Below, one piece after another: positions 1 to 9,371 of a stretch of DNA of 64,000 nt. The translations under genes and the position numbers were made by a program. The stretch covers positions 1 through 64,000 of the forward strand of contig NZ_OZ034750.1 of NCBI RefSeq assembly GCF_964028195.1, written 5' to 3'. The number at the start of each line of letters is the position of its first letter. Position 1 is the first letter of the stretch. The notes below the pieces were generated by a model. The model was given only the letters and a program-made list of their open reading frames with translations, was not told the DNA's origin and did not search any database. This DNA comes from Wolbachia endosymbiont (group A) of Pogonocherus hispidulus (GTDB taxonomy: Bacteria; Pseudomonadota; Alphaproteobacteria; Rickettsiales; Anaplasmataceae).

Positions 1-1016
1 TGGAAAGCGGCAAAACAACAATAGTAGAAGTTATCAAACAAAATGAGCCAGGTGAAAGAGTGCCTATTTGGCTAATGCGTCAGGCTGGCAGGTCTCTTCC
101 TGAGTACCGCAAAGCAGTGGAAAATATGAATAATTTTATGGAGATATGCTACAACACAGATTTAGTGACAGAATTGACGTTACAGCCGGTGACAAGATTT
201 GACGTGGATGCGGCGATAATTTTTTCAGACATTTTAATAATAGCTGATGTTTTGGGTTGTGACGTGAATTTCCTGCGCAATGTGGGCCCGAGAATAAAAC
301 CTATAAAGAATCCTAAAGAATTGAGAAGTCCACAAGACATTGAAGCTAAAATTTTACCAATTCTAAACGCTATAAAGAAAGTCAGAAGTCAGCTATCAAA
401 AAAAAAGCCTCTTATAGGATTTGCTGGTGGCCCATGGACAGTAGCTTCATATATCATAGAAGGTGGAAGCAGCAAAACTTTTTCCAAAGTATTAAATTTT
501 TACCCTTCGTATTTGAAGGAAGTAATTGAACGAATAACGGAAGCAACGATTATTTATCTAATTAAACAGATAGAATTTGGAGCAGATGTTATTCAGCTAT
601 TTGACAGTAATGCTGGTGCATTATCGGAACCATTGTTTAAAGAATATGTTATCGAACCAACAAAGAGAATTACCTTGGCAATAAAGGATAGATTTTCTGA
701 TTTTCCAATAATAGGATTTCCAAGGTCTGCTGGAAATCTTTATAAGGATTACTGCGAACAAACAGGTGTATCTGCAGTAAGTATAGATTATAATGTTCCA
801 ATAGAATGGGCGAAAGCGAATCTAAAAATCCCTCTACAAGGAAATCTTGATCCTAATCTTTTAGCCTATAATAAAACGGAAGCAATAAAAGAAGCAAAAC
901 GTATAATAGATTGCTTTAGAGATTCACCCTTCATATTTAATCTCGGACATGGAGTACTCCCTGATACTCCAGTTGAAAATATCACTGCGTTGGTGAATTT
1001 GGTAAAAAGCTACTAA
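1..1016 (+). CDS. hemE: Uroporphyrinogen decarboxylase, 5' end one base outside window
   Basis: Decarboxylates uroporphyrinogen III to coproporphyrinogen III in cytoplasmic heme synthesis. The conserved N-terminal stretch [16 protein letters not shown], which holds substrate-contact arginines, is present, as are [12 protein letters not shown] and the C-terminal [11 protein letters not shown] motif. An internal GTG at position 60 would delete the residues before PIWLMRQ. Reading in frame back to the window edge stays open and gives [20 protein letters not shown]. The first two bases (TG) fit the end of an ATG, GTG or TTG start, so the gene is probably complete except for one base. Length of about 338 residues is normal for the family. 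It is followed by a 69-bp gap and then the aminotransferase on the same strand. Confidence 0.95.
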   Translation, partial: ESGKTTIVEVIKQNEPGERVPIWLMRQAGRSLPEYRKAVENMNNFMEICYNTDLVTELTLQPVTRFDVDAAIIFSDILIIADVLGCDVNFLRNVGPRIKPIKNPKELRSPQDIEAKILPILNAIKKVRSQLSKKKPLIGFAGGPWTVASYIIEGGSSKTFSKVLNFYPSYLKEVIERITEATIIYLIKQIEFGADVIQLFDSNAGALSEPLFKEYVIEPTKRITLAIKDRFSDFPIIGFPRSAGNLYKDYCEQTGVSAVSIDYNVPIEWAKANLKIPLQGNLDPNLLAYNKTEAIKEAKRIIDCFRDSPFIFNLGHGVLPDTPVENITALVNLVKSY

Positions 1017-1085
1017 TACAATACACAAAATTCCTAGCTTTTTTGCTGTACAGGGTTTATCATTTGAATTTAGCTTCAGTAAGAT

Positions 1086-2279
1086 ATGTCAGACCTTGCA
1101 AAAAGAATGTCCCTAATAAAACCATCACCTACGATTGCTGTAACTGATAAGGCAAATAAGTTGAAAAATGAAGGAAAAAAAATCTGTGTTTTAGCTGCAG
1201 GAGAACCGGATTTTGATACTCCAGATCATATAAAAAAAGCAGCTATTCAAGCAATAAGTGAAGGTAAAACTAAGTATACTGCTGTTGATGGAACGCGTGA
1301 GCTGAAAGAAGCAATAATTAATAAGTTAAGAGGGGATAATAACCTCGAGTACACGTTTAACCAAATCTGTGCTGGTACTGGCGCTAAGCAGGTGTTATTC
1401 AATTTGTTTATGGCAACAATTAACTCTGGAGATGAAGTTATTATTCCAGCTCCTTATTGGGTTTCATATGTTGATATGGTAAATCTTTTTGGGGGCTTAC
1501 CAGTTGTAGTGGAATGCAAACAAAATTTTAAACTGACAGCGGAATTATTGAAAAGCAGGATAACTAAAAAAACTAAATGGTTAATTCTTAACTCACCGAA
1601 CAATCCTGCAGGAGTTGTGTACACATATGATGAATTGAAAGACATAGCACAAATATTGCTTGAATATCCACATGTGAATGTCGTTACAGATGATATTTAT
1701 GAGCATATAATATACGACGAAAAGTTTTTTACTATCGCTCAGGTTGAGCCAAAGCTTTACAACAGAGTTTTTGTAGTCAATGGAGTGTCAAAAGCCTATG
1801 CAATGACAGGCTGGAGAATAGGGTATATTGCAGGTAGAAGTGATGTAGTAAAAGCTATCTCTACGCTGCAGTCTCAGAGCACTTCTAACCCAAATTCGAT
1901 AGCGCAAGCAGCAGCAGCAGCAGCATTAAACGGTGACCATAGTTTTTTGAAAGAAAGAACAAGGATTTTTAAGAGTCGTAGAGATTTTATGGTGAAAAAG
2001 CTAAATTCTGCTCCGGGATTATCAGCATCCATTCCGCAAGGCGCATTTTATTTATTTGTCTCGTGTGAAGGATTGCTCAGTAAGAGTACAAAAAGTGGTA
2101 AAGTAATAAATAATGATCTTGATTTCACTGAATACCTGCTAGAGGATCATTTAGTTGCTGTGGTTCCAGGAATTGCGTTTGGTCTAGAGAATTTTATCAG
2201 AATTTCTTATGCAACCTCTCAGGAACAATTAGAAATTGGATGTGATAGTATTACTAAAGCGTGCCAGGAGTTAAAATGA
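1086..2279 (+). CDS. aatA: Aspartate aminotransferase (class I/II, PLP-dependent)
   Basis: A 397-residue fold-type I aminotransferase, expected to interconvert aspartate and 2-oxoglutarate with oxaloacetate and glutamate in the cytoplasm. Visible signatures are AAGEPDFDTPDHI near the N terminus, NSPNNPAG in the middle, and the PLP-lysine region VNGVSKAYAMTGWRIGY. The C-terminal arginine region reads ENFIRISYATS. Length matches the Rickettsiales AspC/AatA group. It lies 69 bp after hemE on the same strand and may be co-transcribed. Substrate preference, for example prephenate versus aspartate, cannot be settled from motifs alone. Confidence 0.92.
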   Translation: MSDLAKRMSLIKPSPTIAVTDKANKLKNEGKKICVLAAGEPDFDTPDHIKKAAIQAISEGKTKYTAVDGTRELKEAIINKLRGDNNLEYTFNQICAGTGAKQVLFNLFMATINSGDEVIIPAPYWVSYVDMVNLFGGLPVVVECKQNFKLTAELLKSRITKKTKWLILNSPNNPAGVVYTYDELKDIAQILLEYPHVNVVTDDIYEHIIYDEKFFTIAQVEPKLYNRVFVVNGVSKAYAMTGWRIGYIAGRSDVVKAISTLQSQSTSNPNSIAQAAAAAALNGDHSFLKERTRIFKSRRDFMVKKLNSAPGLSASIPQGAFYLFVSCEGLLSKSTKSGKVINNDLDFTEYLLEDHLVAVVPGIAFGLENFIRISYATSQEQLEIGCDSITKACQELK

Positions 2280-2332
2280 AATAGACTATCCATAAATTAC
2301 CCATTTCACCGCGTCAAAAATATTCACTAAGG

Positions 2333-2821
2333 TTATCTTGAATGTTCTAACTTGTATTTTTCTATGGAAGGCGTTTTTATTGAGTGAGCAAGTGTCTTTC
2401 TAATATTGAATTCCTCATTTTTTTCATTTCGTTGCAGTAAGTTAATGTTATTTATTTTATTTACTAAATCTTTCCCTTTCTCCAGAGTCTTTAAATCACT
2501 TTCGTTAATGTGATGTTCATTGTAAAATTCTGCAACAATTTCTTTTCTTTTCGGGTGAGTATTTAAAAATTCCGACACCTGATGTTTAGCAACAGCTTGA
2601 ATAAATTTCTTATTAAATCTTGAATCGTTATATAGATTTTCCAAACTTTTGTCATAATGTTTTGCTTCGTTTATAGTGAGTTTTATTATCTCTTCTATGC
2701 CACTTAGAAGTTCCCTATACAATTTGTCATATCTATTGCCTGACACATGTGTAGCGAATGTTTGTTCAATGTATTTTGTTATGTAATTTTGCAATGTATT
2801 ATCTATTGTGCTTATGTTCAT
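2333..2821 (-). CDS. Hypothetical protein, helix-rich, 162 aa
   Basis: I do not recognise this protein. I chose ATG at 2821 over TTG at 2824 because a GAGG purine run lies just upstream at usual spacing. The sequence is charged, lysine- and glutamate-rich, cysteine-free, has no signal peptide or membrane segment, and is probably all helical. It is convergent with the aminotransferase gene. Composition and codon use resemble neighbouring real genes. It could be a Wolbachia-specific cytoplasmic or secreted protein; no function is inferred. Confidence 0.6.
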   Translation of the reverse strand: MNISTIDNTLQNYITKYIEQTFATHVSGNRYDKLYRELLSGIEEIIKLTINEAKHYDKSLENLYNDSRFNKKFIQAVAKHQVSEFLNTHPKRKEIVAEFYNEHHINESDLKTLEKGKDLVNKINNINLLQRNEKNEEFNIRKTLAHSIKTPSIEKYKLEHSR

Positions 2822-2963
2822 CAACCTACCTCAATGTTATATTAACTATTTTACATGTAGAAAGGTTAATATTGAGTTAATAGGGTACTTCTGAAGTCAA
2901 ATTTTACTGAAAATTATGATATTTAAGATATAATTGTCAACATGAAATAAAAACATAAACAAA

Positions 2964-3125
2964 ATGGATCTTGTAAAAAAAGTGAAGCTCAAGATAAAGA
3001 TGAATAAGGGCAAAATCATAAATGTACTTATCATTTGTGGTGTAATTTTTTTCATATACCTTATTCATGAGCCAGTTGTAGATATGGTAGAAAAAATTGT
3101 AAGTAAAATAAAAAGTCTCTTTTAA
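2964..3125 (+). CDS. Small single-pass membrane peptide, 53 aa
   Basis: Short ORF of 53 codons. It has a strongly basic N terminus (MDLVKKVKLKIKMNKGK), one hydrophobic segment of about 18 residues (IINVLIICGVIFFIYLI), and an amphipathic lysine-rich C-terminal tail (VEKIVSKIKSLF). This basic, hydrophobic, amphipathic layout is unusual for a chance ORF in AT-rich DNA and suggests a bitopic small membrane protein. No strong Shine-Dalgarno is visible. An ORF on the opposite strand (2937-3134) is judged to be its shadow. Confidence 0.4.
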   Translation: MDLVKKVKLKIKMNKGKIINVLIICGVIFFIYLIHEPVVDMVEKIVSKIKSLF

Positions 3126-3334
3126 AAATTGCAAAAGTAAAATAGACTTTTTACATTACCCTCTGCCATACCAATCTGGAATCTAGAAGATTTAGTTAAT
3201 ATGTATAGTTGCTTACGCTAGTTATCTATATTAAATTTCAATAGATCGAAATAAATATTTATAAAATTTTGATAAATATTTATTTTGTTTTTTATAACTA
3301 AAGTATCTATAATCCTAAATTTTAGCTGAGATTC

Positions 3335-4549
3335 ATGTTGCAGAGGAATTTTTTAATCTGGTTGTTGGCGTCACTGTTTTATGCGTACCAATATATATTA
3401 CGCGTAATTCCAAACATAATTGCGCCTGGATTGATAACAAAATTTAACATAAGTATTGCAGATGTTGGCCAGTTTGGCGGGTTATACTATATAGGCTATA
3501 CGCTAGCTCATATACCTATTGGTCTTTTCCTCGATAGATTTGGACCAAAGTTTGTTTTGCCTATTTGTATTATCTTAACATTTACCGGAACATTACCACT
3601 TATATGCTTTGATGAGTGGTATTATTCAATACTTGGCAGAATAGTAGTTGGAATTGGGTCATCCGCTTCAGCAATTGGGCTTTTTAAAGTTGCAAGCATG
3701 TATTTTGCGCAAGAAAAATCAGCAAGAATGGCTAGTTTATCCATAATTATAGGAACTTTGGGGGGGATATGTGGCGGATTACCGTTAGACTTCTTACTCA
3801 ATAAATTTGGCTGGAATTATGTTATCTATACCTTCTCAGCATTCGGATGTTTACTTGCTCTGTTACTGTTCTTAGTAACGCCTGAAAGCAATGCTCAGCA
3901 GGAAAAAGTTAGCATTAGAGACTTAAAAAACATACTTCTCAACAAGCATATTATTCTAATTAGCTTTTTTGGTGGACTCATGGTCGGTCCAATGCAAGGT
4001 TTTGCCGATGGTTGGGCGAAAGCATTCTTTTTTGAAGTATATGAAATGAATGAAGACTTGGCGTCTTCTCTCTCTTCCGTAATATTGATAGGAATGTTAA
4101 CAGGATCATTCTTTTTGGCTTATTTATTGGAAAAGTATAAAAATAAGCATTATGAAGTAATAATTTCATGCTCATTTGCAATGATTGCCGGTTTTCTATT
4201 ACTTTTTACTCAGATTGGTGGCTTGTATGTTGTATTACCTACGCTTTTTATTATCGGCTTTGCATCTGGATATCAGATAGTTACCATTTACAAAGCGATA
4301 AGTTATGTAAATAATAACTTAGTAGGCTTAGCTACATCTGTGTCAAACATGATAGTCATGGGTTTTGGCTATTTTTTTCACACTGGGATCGCAAAAATAA
4401 TAGATTTGTGTTGGGATAAAACAGTAATACAAGGAAATCCTGTGTATGGTGCTGAATTGCTGATAAAAGCAACATCTATTATTCCTGTATGTTTGCTAAT
4501 AGCTGTTTTTGGGCTCTTATGGTTAAAAAAGCAGGACAAGCAGTCTTAA
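3335..4549 (+). CDS. Major facilitator superfamily transporter, 404 aa
   Basis: A 12-segment MFS permease of the inner membrane. The MFS signature loop between helices 2 and 3 is visible as GLFLDRFGPK, preceded by GGLYYIGYTLAHIP. A glycine-rich helix 4 (GRIVVGIGSSASAIG) and helix 5 (GTLGGICGGLP) follow. Length is typical. Substrate cannot be told from sequence; Rickettsiales carry several such permeases of the proline/betaine or organic-acid type. It is followed 40 bp later by glyA on the same strand. Upstream is an AT-rich gap of about 200 bp in which a promoter is likely but not precisely identifiable. Confidence 0.85.
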   Translation: MLQRNFLIWLLASLFYAYQYILRVIPNIIAPGLITKFNISIADVGQFGGLYYIGYTLAHIPIGLFLDRFGPKFVLPICIILTFTGTLPLICFDEWYYSILGRIVVGIGSSASAIGLFKVASMYFAQEKSARMASLSIIIGTLGGICGGLPLDFLLNKFGWNYVIYTFSAFGCLLALLLFLVTPESNAQQEKVSIRDLKNILLNKHIILISFFGGLMVGPMQGFADGWAKAFFFEVYEMNEDLASSLSSVILIGMLTGSFFLAYLLEKYKNKHYEVIISCSFAMIAGFLLLFTQIGGLYVVLPTLFIIGFASGYQIVTIYKAISYVNNNLVGLATSVSNMIVMGFGYFFHTGIAKIIDLCWDKTVIQGNPVYGAELLIKATSIIPVCLLIAVFGLLWLKKQDKQS

Positions 4550-4589
4550 AATTGCTTGTGCATCTTAAAATTAAAGCGAGGTTTGATCT

Positions 4590-5858
4590 ATGATAAGTGT
4601 TTTAAAAAAAATCTGTGGCTCTAAAAATAATTTAAAGTCTTTTGATAACGAGGTTTATCAATCTATAGAAAAAGAATTACAACGCCAAAAATCACAATTG
4701 CAATTAATTGCATCAGAGAATTTTGCAAGCAAAGCGGTAATGGAGGCACAAGGCTCTTTTCTGACTAATAAATATGCAGAAGGTTATCCAGGCAAAAGGT
4801 ATTACTGTGGTTGTGAGCATGTGGACAAAGTTGAAAGTCTGGCTATAGAAAGACTTTGTAAGTTATTTGGTGTAAAATTTGCAAACGTTCAACCTCACTC
4901 TGGTTCTCAGGCAAATCAAGCAGTGTTTGCTTCACTACTTGCTCCAGGCGATACAATACTTGGATTATCGCTTAATTGCGGTGGACATCTAACTCATGGT
5001 GCGGCACCAAGCCTTTCTGGTAAATGGTTTAAGTCAATTCAATATGCAGTTAACAAAGACACTTATCTGCTCAATATGGATGAGATAGAAAAGCTGGCGC
5101 TGGAGCATAAACCAAAATTGATCATAGCTGGTGCTTCTGCTTATCCAAGAAAAATGGACTTCAAACGTTTTCGCGAAATTGCAGATAAAGTTGGTGCTTA
5201 TTTGCTTGCAGACATTGCCCACTATGCAGGGCTTATTGCAGCGGGCGAATATCCATCCCCTGCTGAATATGCACATGTTATGACTTCCACAACTCACAAA
5301 ACTTTGCGTGGTCCTCGCGGTGGAGTAATAATGACGAACGATGAAGCATTGCATAAAAAAATTCAATCTGCAGTTTTTCCAGGATTGCAGGGCGGGCCAC
5401 TTATGCATGTGATAGCTGCAAAAGCTGTTGCATTTAAAGAAGCATTAGCGCCAGAGTTTAAAACTTATAGCAAGAAAGTCGTGGAAAATGCGAAAGTGCT
5501 GGCTCAAGAATTGCAAAAGCATGGACTTGACATTATAACCGGTGGCACTGACTCTCATATAGTGCTAGTTGACTTAAGATCGCAGAAATTAACTGGAAAA
5601 GACGTTGTAGATAGCCTTGAGAGGGCTGGCATTACCTGCAATAAAAACTCTGTACCATTTGATACAGAGAAGCCGACCATCACTTCAGGGCTCCGTTTTG
5701 GCACCGCTGCTGAGACAACACGCGGACTTGAGGCAGAAAATTTTAAAGAGATAGCCAGCCTAGTAAATGAAGTGGTTCAGAGCGGAAATAGCTCAAGTGT
5801 CGAAAAAGCAGTAAAAACTAAAGTTGAAAGGATTTGTAGTAATTTTCCTATTTATTAA
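4590..5858 (+). CDS. glyA: Serine hydroxymethyltransferase
   Basis: Interconverts serine and glycine with transfer of a one-carbon unit to tetrahydrofolate; cytoplasmic, PLP-dependent. Key motifs are [30 protein letters not shown] (here [14 protein letters not shown]), the active-site lysine in [14 protein letters not shown], and [12 protein letters not shown] near the C terminus. Length of 422 residues is normal. ATG at 4590 is preceded by a GAGG sequence. The C terminus is followed closely by repeat R1. Folate one-carbon metabolism is also represented by purH, fmt and the 5-formyl-THF cyclo-ligase in this window. Confidence 0.96.
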   Translation: MISVLKKICGSKNNLKSFDNEVYQSIEKELQRQKSQLQLIASENFASKAVMEAQGSFLTNKYAEGYPGKRYYCGCEHVDKVESLAIERLCKLFGVKFANVQPHSGSQANQAVFASLLAPGDTILGLSLNCGGHLTHGAAPSLSGKWFKSIQYAVNKDTYLLNMDEIEKLALEHKPKLIIAGASAYPRKMDFKRFREIADKVGAYLLADIAHYAGLIAAGEYPSPAEYAHVMTSTTHKTLRGPRGGVIMTNDEALHKKIQSAVFPGLQGGPLMHVIAAKAVAFKEALAPEFKTYSKKVVENAKVLAQELQKHGLDIITGGTDSHIVLVDLRSQKLTGKDVVDSLERAGITCNKNSVPFDTEKPTITSGLRFGTAAETTRGLEAENFKEIASLVNEVVQSGNSSSVEKAVKTKVERICSNFPIY

Positions 5859-5889
5859 TTTATGTGGCGTTATCCAAGTAGCTGGTAGA

Positions 5890-6355
5890 AACAAAAAAAC
5901 TTCCTTGACAAGCTTCGCCAGCCCCCTTATCATGAGACTGAAGCTATTTATTTATCTTCTCTGTACAGATTAAATGACAAAAAAACTCACGTATCTGGCG
6001 TATCATGTTTAATTTTTTGCACTATGTGCACCTTATGTCTTTATAAAATTTCTACCTACATAAGCTGAAACGCGCTTATAAAGCGTTTAAAACATAAAAA
6101 AACGCCAACTTAAAAAATGGATAGTGAATAACTAGCTACCCTAGGGTTTCTTTTGCCTTTTTTTCTGTTTAGTAAATTTCTTAACGTTTATAATTTAGGT
6201 TAGTTGCATTTAAAAGCAGCTGAATCGCGGTTATTAAGTGTTTAGAATAAAAAAACGCCATACTTGAAAGTATAATGTAAGTAATTAGCCAACCACGGGG
6301 CTTCTTTTGCCTTTTTTTTCGTTTGGTAAATTTCTTAAATATTTATGGCTAAAAG
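5890..6355 (+). repeat. Promoter-bearing structured repeat, copy R1 (candidate ncRNA gene)
   Basis: First of four copies of an intergenic element. It opens with a sigma-70-like promoter (5905-5933), then holds no credible ORF. A short hairpin TGCAC-TAT-GTGCA lies at about 6018-6030. A GCTT/AAGC hairpin with flanking AAAC/GTTT sits at about 6067-6088. TGGCGT near 5996 can pair with ACGCCA near 6102. The element has two related halves, each ending in a conserved CTTTTGCC plus T-run (about 6150-6165 and 6304-6320). Copy R1 is nearly identical to the inverted copy R3. Function is inferred only. Confidence 0.75.
5905..5933 (+). promoter_or_regulatory. Sigma-70-type promoter of repeat R1
   Basis: TTGACA at 5905-5910 and TATCAT at 5928-5933 are separated by exactly 17 bp. 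The first hexamer matches the consensus fully; the second differs at two positions. The same hexamers and spacing recur in R2, R3 and R4 although the spacer bases vary. Transcription would start near 5940 and run into the repeat body. Confidence 0.7.
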
Positions 6356-6360
6356 AGAGG

Positions 6361-6600
6361 TGTCATTCCAGTACTCCTTTTTTTGTCATCCCAGTGCCCA
6401 GACACTGGGATCCAGGAATTTTATTAAGTTGGTAAGCATAAAAGTAGCCGTTTTATGTTAAAATACAACATTTTGATGATTATGAAAAGGCTGGATTCCA
6501 GCGTCACGCGCTGGAATGACATTGTAGGGTGTTATCCCAGTCCTTTTTTCCGTCATCCGAGGACCGTATGACGTCATCCAAGTAGCGTGACTACTTGCTG
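6361..6600. repeat. Palindromic repeats, CAGTG-type family
   Basis: Contains GTCATCCCAGTGCC-CAGACACTGGGATCC near 6385-6415, and a second set near 6490-6520 (GGATTCCAGCGTCACGC-GCTGGAATGAC), followed by related fragments. These are short palindromes bounded by GTCAT/ATGAC. They recur throughout the window. No gene is supported here; ORFs through this stretch are repeat-derived. Confidence 0.7.
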
Positions 6601-6602
6601 TA

Positions 6603-8831
6603 TTACCAAGTCCAATTAAGTGCAGCATCATCACTTGGTGGAATTTCAAAGGATGGTTGTGATATTTCCTTTTGTACAAGTTCTTTAACCTGTTCCTTTG
6701 TTACATTAATTGTAAAACTTGGGTCAGCAATTATTTCAGCAGCTGTTGGTGTCATCCCTTTTGCGGCTAAGAAAGCCTTTGCTGTTTGATTGCTTTGAGC
6801 ACCATACTTATTGTCAGTAGAGTTATCAAGGAATCCTCCTAATTTTTCCACTAAAATTGATTTGGTGCCATCTTGTGCATTAAATATAGCTTCGGCAACA
6901 TCTTTCGCTGTAGCTTTTGCTGAAAGTTCTGAAGTTTTAACAACTTTGTCTGTGAGTTTGCCTAACATAGCATTTACACCAGCTTCGGTTACATTAGAAC
7001 CATCAATTTTAGCGACTTGGTTAGCTGGTGCAAGTTTGCCTAGCATAGCAATTACGCCAGCTTCCTCTACATTAGAACCATCAATTTTAGCAACTTGGTC
7101 ATTTCCTTTGAGTTGGCTTAAGATAGCTTTAGCACCAGCTTCGGTTACATTAGAACCATCAATTTTAGCGACTTGGTTAGCTGGTGCAAGTTTGCCTAGC
7201 ATAGCAATTACGCCAGCTTCCTCTACATTAGAACCATCAATTTTAGCAACTTGGTCATTTCCTTTGAGTTGGCTTAAGATAGCTTTAGCACCAGCTTCGG
7301 TTACATTAGAACCATCAATTTTAGCGACTTGGTTAGCTGGTGCAAGTTTGCCTAGCATAGCAATTACGCCAGCTTCCTCTACATTAGAACCATCAATTTT
7401 AGCAACTTGGTTAGCTGGTGCAAGTTTGCCTAGCATAGCAATTACGCCAGCTTCCTCTACATTAGAACCATCAATTTTAGCAACTTGGTCATTTCCTTTG
7501 AGTTGGCTTAAGATAGCTTTAGCACCAGCTTCGGTTACATTAGAACCATCAACATCAGCTTTTTTTGCCAATTCATCATCTACATTTTTTTGAGTGTAAA
7601 CGTCTGCAGTATTAGCTTTCTTTTTCAGCTCATCATCCACACCTTTTTTAGTATATATACCAGTAGAACCATTATCTTTTGCTAATTCTGGTACTAAAAC
7701 ATCCACAACAGCTTTTTCTGCAACTTTTGTTCCAAGATCTGCAGTTTTAAGAAACGCAGTATCTGCTGCTGTTTTAGTATAAACTTTCTTAGTATCATCA
7801 GTACCAACTGTTGCAAGAGCAGGAACTAAAACATCCACGACAGCTTTTTCTGCAACTTTTGTTCCAAGATCTGCAGTTTTAAGAAACGTACTCCCTGCTT
7901 CAGTTTTAGTGTAAACTTTCTTAGTATCATCAGTACCAACTGTTGCAAGAGCAGGAACTAAAACATCCACAACAGCTTTTTCTGCAACTTTTGTTCCAAG
8001 ATCTACAGTTTTAACAAATGCAGTATCTGCAGCAGTTTTAGTGTAAACTTTCTTAGTATCATCAGTACCAACTGTTGCAAGAGCAGGAACTAAAACATCC
8101 ACGACAGCTTTTTCTGCAACTTTTGTTCCAAGATCTGCAGTTTTAAGAAACGTACTCCCTGCTTCAGTTTTAGTGTAAACTTTCTTAGTATCATCAGTAC
8201 CAACTGTTGCAAGAGCAGGAACTAAAACATCCACGACAGGTTTTTTTGCTACTTCTTCTCCAAGTTTTGAAGTTTTCAAAACTTTGTCTGTAAGTTTACC
8301 TAACATAGCATTCACGCCAGCATCAGTTGCATTGTCACCAGCAACATTAACTTTGGTAGTGAGATCAGAAACTTTAGCAACTTTCTCGTTTGCTGAGAGC
8401 TTATCTAACATAGCTTTCACACCAGCATCAGTTGCGTTGTTACCATCAGTTTTAACAAAAGCAGTATCTGCAGCAGTTTTAGTATAAACTTCATCAGTTG
8501 GAGCAGCTTTAATATATACCTTATTTGTAAAATCAGAAGAAGCAGTTATAGCATCCACAACAGGCTGTTTTACTACTTCTTCTGCAAGAACTGATTTACC
8601 AGGCGTACTACCCTCTATGGTAAGTAATTTTCCTAAAGCTGTTGCTAAACCGTTTACTGTGTACTCTACTTCAGATTTACCATTTGGTTTATATGCTACT
8701 TTAAGATCACCTGTGGTTATATCCAAAGTATATTTATTACCCGTATTATCTTCTAAAGCTATAATTTTGACCTTACTTAAATCTGTTGTTGTTGTTCCTG
8801 CAGCACTTTCAAATTTTAAACTAGCCGGCAT
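6603..8831 (-). CDS. Tandem-repeat protein, 742 aa, unknown function
   Basis: The start ATG at 8831 has a strong GGAGGG Shine-Dalgarno. No signal peptide is seen. Residues 1-75 form a unique N-terminal region. The middle carries about four near-identical 44-residue repeats built on LGTKVAEKAVVDVLVPALA followed by TVGTDDTKKVYTKT (DNA about 7710-8250). The C-terminal half has about seven 26-residue repeats that alternate between two forms, KIDGSNVEEAGVIAMLGKLA and KIDGSNVTEAGAKAILSQLK (DNA about 6950-7560). The last 90 residues are unique and end in NWTW. The architecture resembles phage tail-fibre or adhesin shafts, but no recognised domain supports that. Near-identical DNA repeats make copy number prone to change. 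Confidence 0.75.
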   Translation of the reverse strand: MPASLKFESAAGTTTTDLSKVKIIALEDNTGNKYTLDITTGDLKVAYKPNGKSEVEYTVNGLATALGKLLTIEGSTPGKSVLAEEVVKQPVVDAITASSDFTNKVYIKAAPTDEVYTKTAADTAFVKTDGNNATDAGVKAMLDKLSANEKVAKVSDLTTKVNVAGDNATDAGVNAMLGKLTDKVLKTSKLGEEVAKKPVVDVLVPALATVGTDDTKKVYTKTEAGSTFLKTADLGTKVAEKAVVDVLVPALATVGTDDTKKVYTKTAADTAFVKTVDLGTKVAEKAVVDVLVPALATVGTDDTKKVYTKTEAGSTFLKTADLGTKVAEKAVVDVLVPALATVGTDDTKKVYTKTAADTAFLKTADLGTKVAEKAVVDVLVPELAKDNGSTGIYTKKGVDDELKKKANTADVYTQKNVDDELAKKADVDGSNVTEAGAKAILSQLKGNDQVAKIDGSNVEEAGVIAMLGKLAPANQVAKIDGSNVEEAGVIAMLGKLAPANQVAKIDGSNVTEAGAKAILSQLKGNDQVAKIDGSNVEEAGVIAMLGKLAPANQVAKIDGSNVTEAGAKAILSQLKGNDQVAKIDGSNVEEAGVIAMLGKLAPANQVAKIDGSNVTEAGVNAMLGKLTDKVVKTSELSAKATAKDVAEAIFNAQDGTKSILVEKLGGFLDNSTDNKYGAQSNQTAKAFLAAKGMTPTAAEIIADPSFTINVTKEQVKELVQKEISQPSFEIPPSDDAALNWTW

Positions 8832-8939
8832 ATCACCCTCCGTTAATTACAAAAACCATGGTATGCATGAAAATGGTATAATTTTCGTTAATGCTAGATT
8901 TTACATAAGATTTATTTGAGGTTTTTACTTTAGAATTCT

Positions 8940-9160
8940 TCTCTTGCCATCCCAGTTCCCTCTCCTGTCATCCGAGTACTTGGATCTCATTTCGTAACTT
9001 TATAGTATAAATTATTTCAAATTGTATCTATTTGCAAGTATATAAATATAATAATTTTGCATAAAAAATTAGATCCCAGTGTCACGCACTGGGATGACAA
9101 GGGAGGGAGGCACTGGGATGACACCGAAGGGGCTACTCGCATGACAGCTAGCCTGACAAC
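8940..9160. repeat. CAGTG-type palindromic repeats
   Basis: Upstream of the repeat protein gene lie fragments with GTCATCCGAGTACTTGGATC and, near 9073-9103, CCCAGTGTCACGCACTGGGATGAC followed by more GGGATGACA units. No ORF is supported between 8832 and 9361. The stretch is entirely palindromic repeats and AT-rich spacer. Confidence 0.65.
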
Positions 9161-9371
9161 CGTCATCCCGCTACTTGTTAGCGGGATCTATGCTAAGAGA
9201 TACCGCGGCGGTATGACGTAGGACTGCTGTCATTCCGCTACTTGTTAGCGGCTGAGATACCGCGAATGAATCGCGGTATGACGGTTAAGTATTCCGCTGC
9301 TTGTTAGCGGCTGAGATACCGCGAATGAATCGCGGTATGACGTAGGGAAACCTTTCTTGGGTTAGCTATAG
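9161..9371. repeat. Three tandem GTCAT...TATGACG palindromic elements with terminal repeat
   Basis: Three units lie head to tail at 9161-9218, 9229-9283 and 9291-9342. Each has two internal hairpins, CCGCTA-CTTGT-TAGCGG and TACCGCG-...-CGCGGTA, inside GTCAT/ATGAC ends. The last unit runs into GTTAGCTATAG (9361-9371), the terminal sequence seen at other copies. That terminal sequence supplies the stop codon of the M9-like gene. Confidence 0.7.

Noticed and set aside
2937..3134. A 65-residue minus-strand ORF
   Set aside because: Shadow of the 53-residue plus-strand peptide, with aromatic-rich chance composition.
6811..7593. A 260-residue plus-strand ORF opposite the tandem-repeat protein
   Set aside because: It is the antisense of the near-identical repeats; the minus frame is longer, has a strong Shine-Dalgarno and unique ends.
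6950..8250. Regular repeats that might be a CRISPR array
   Set aside because: Units are 78 and 132 bp, contiguous without spacers, and keep one reading frame. This is a coding tandem repeat.
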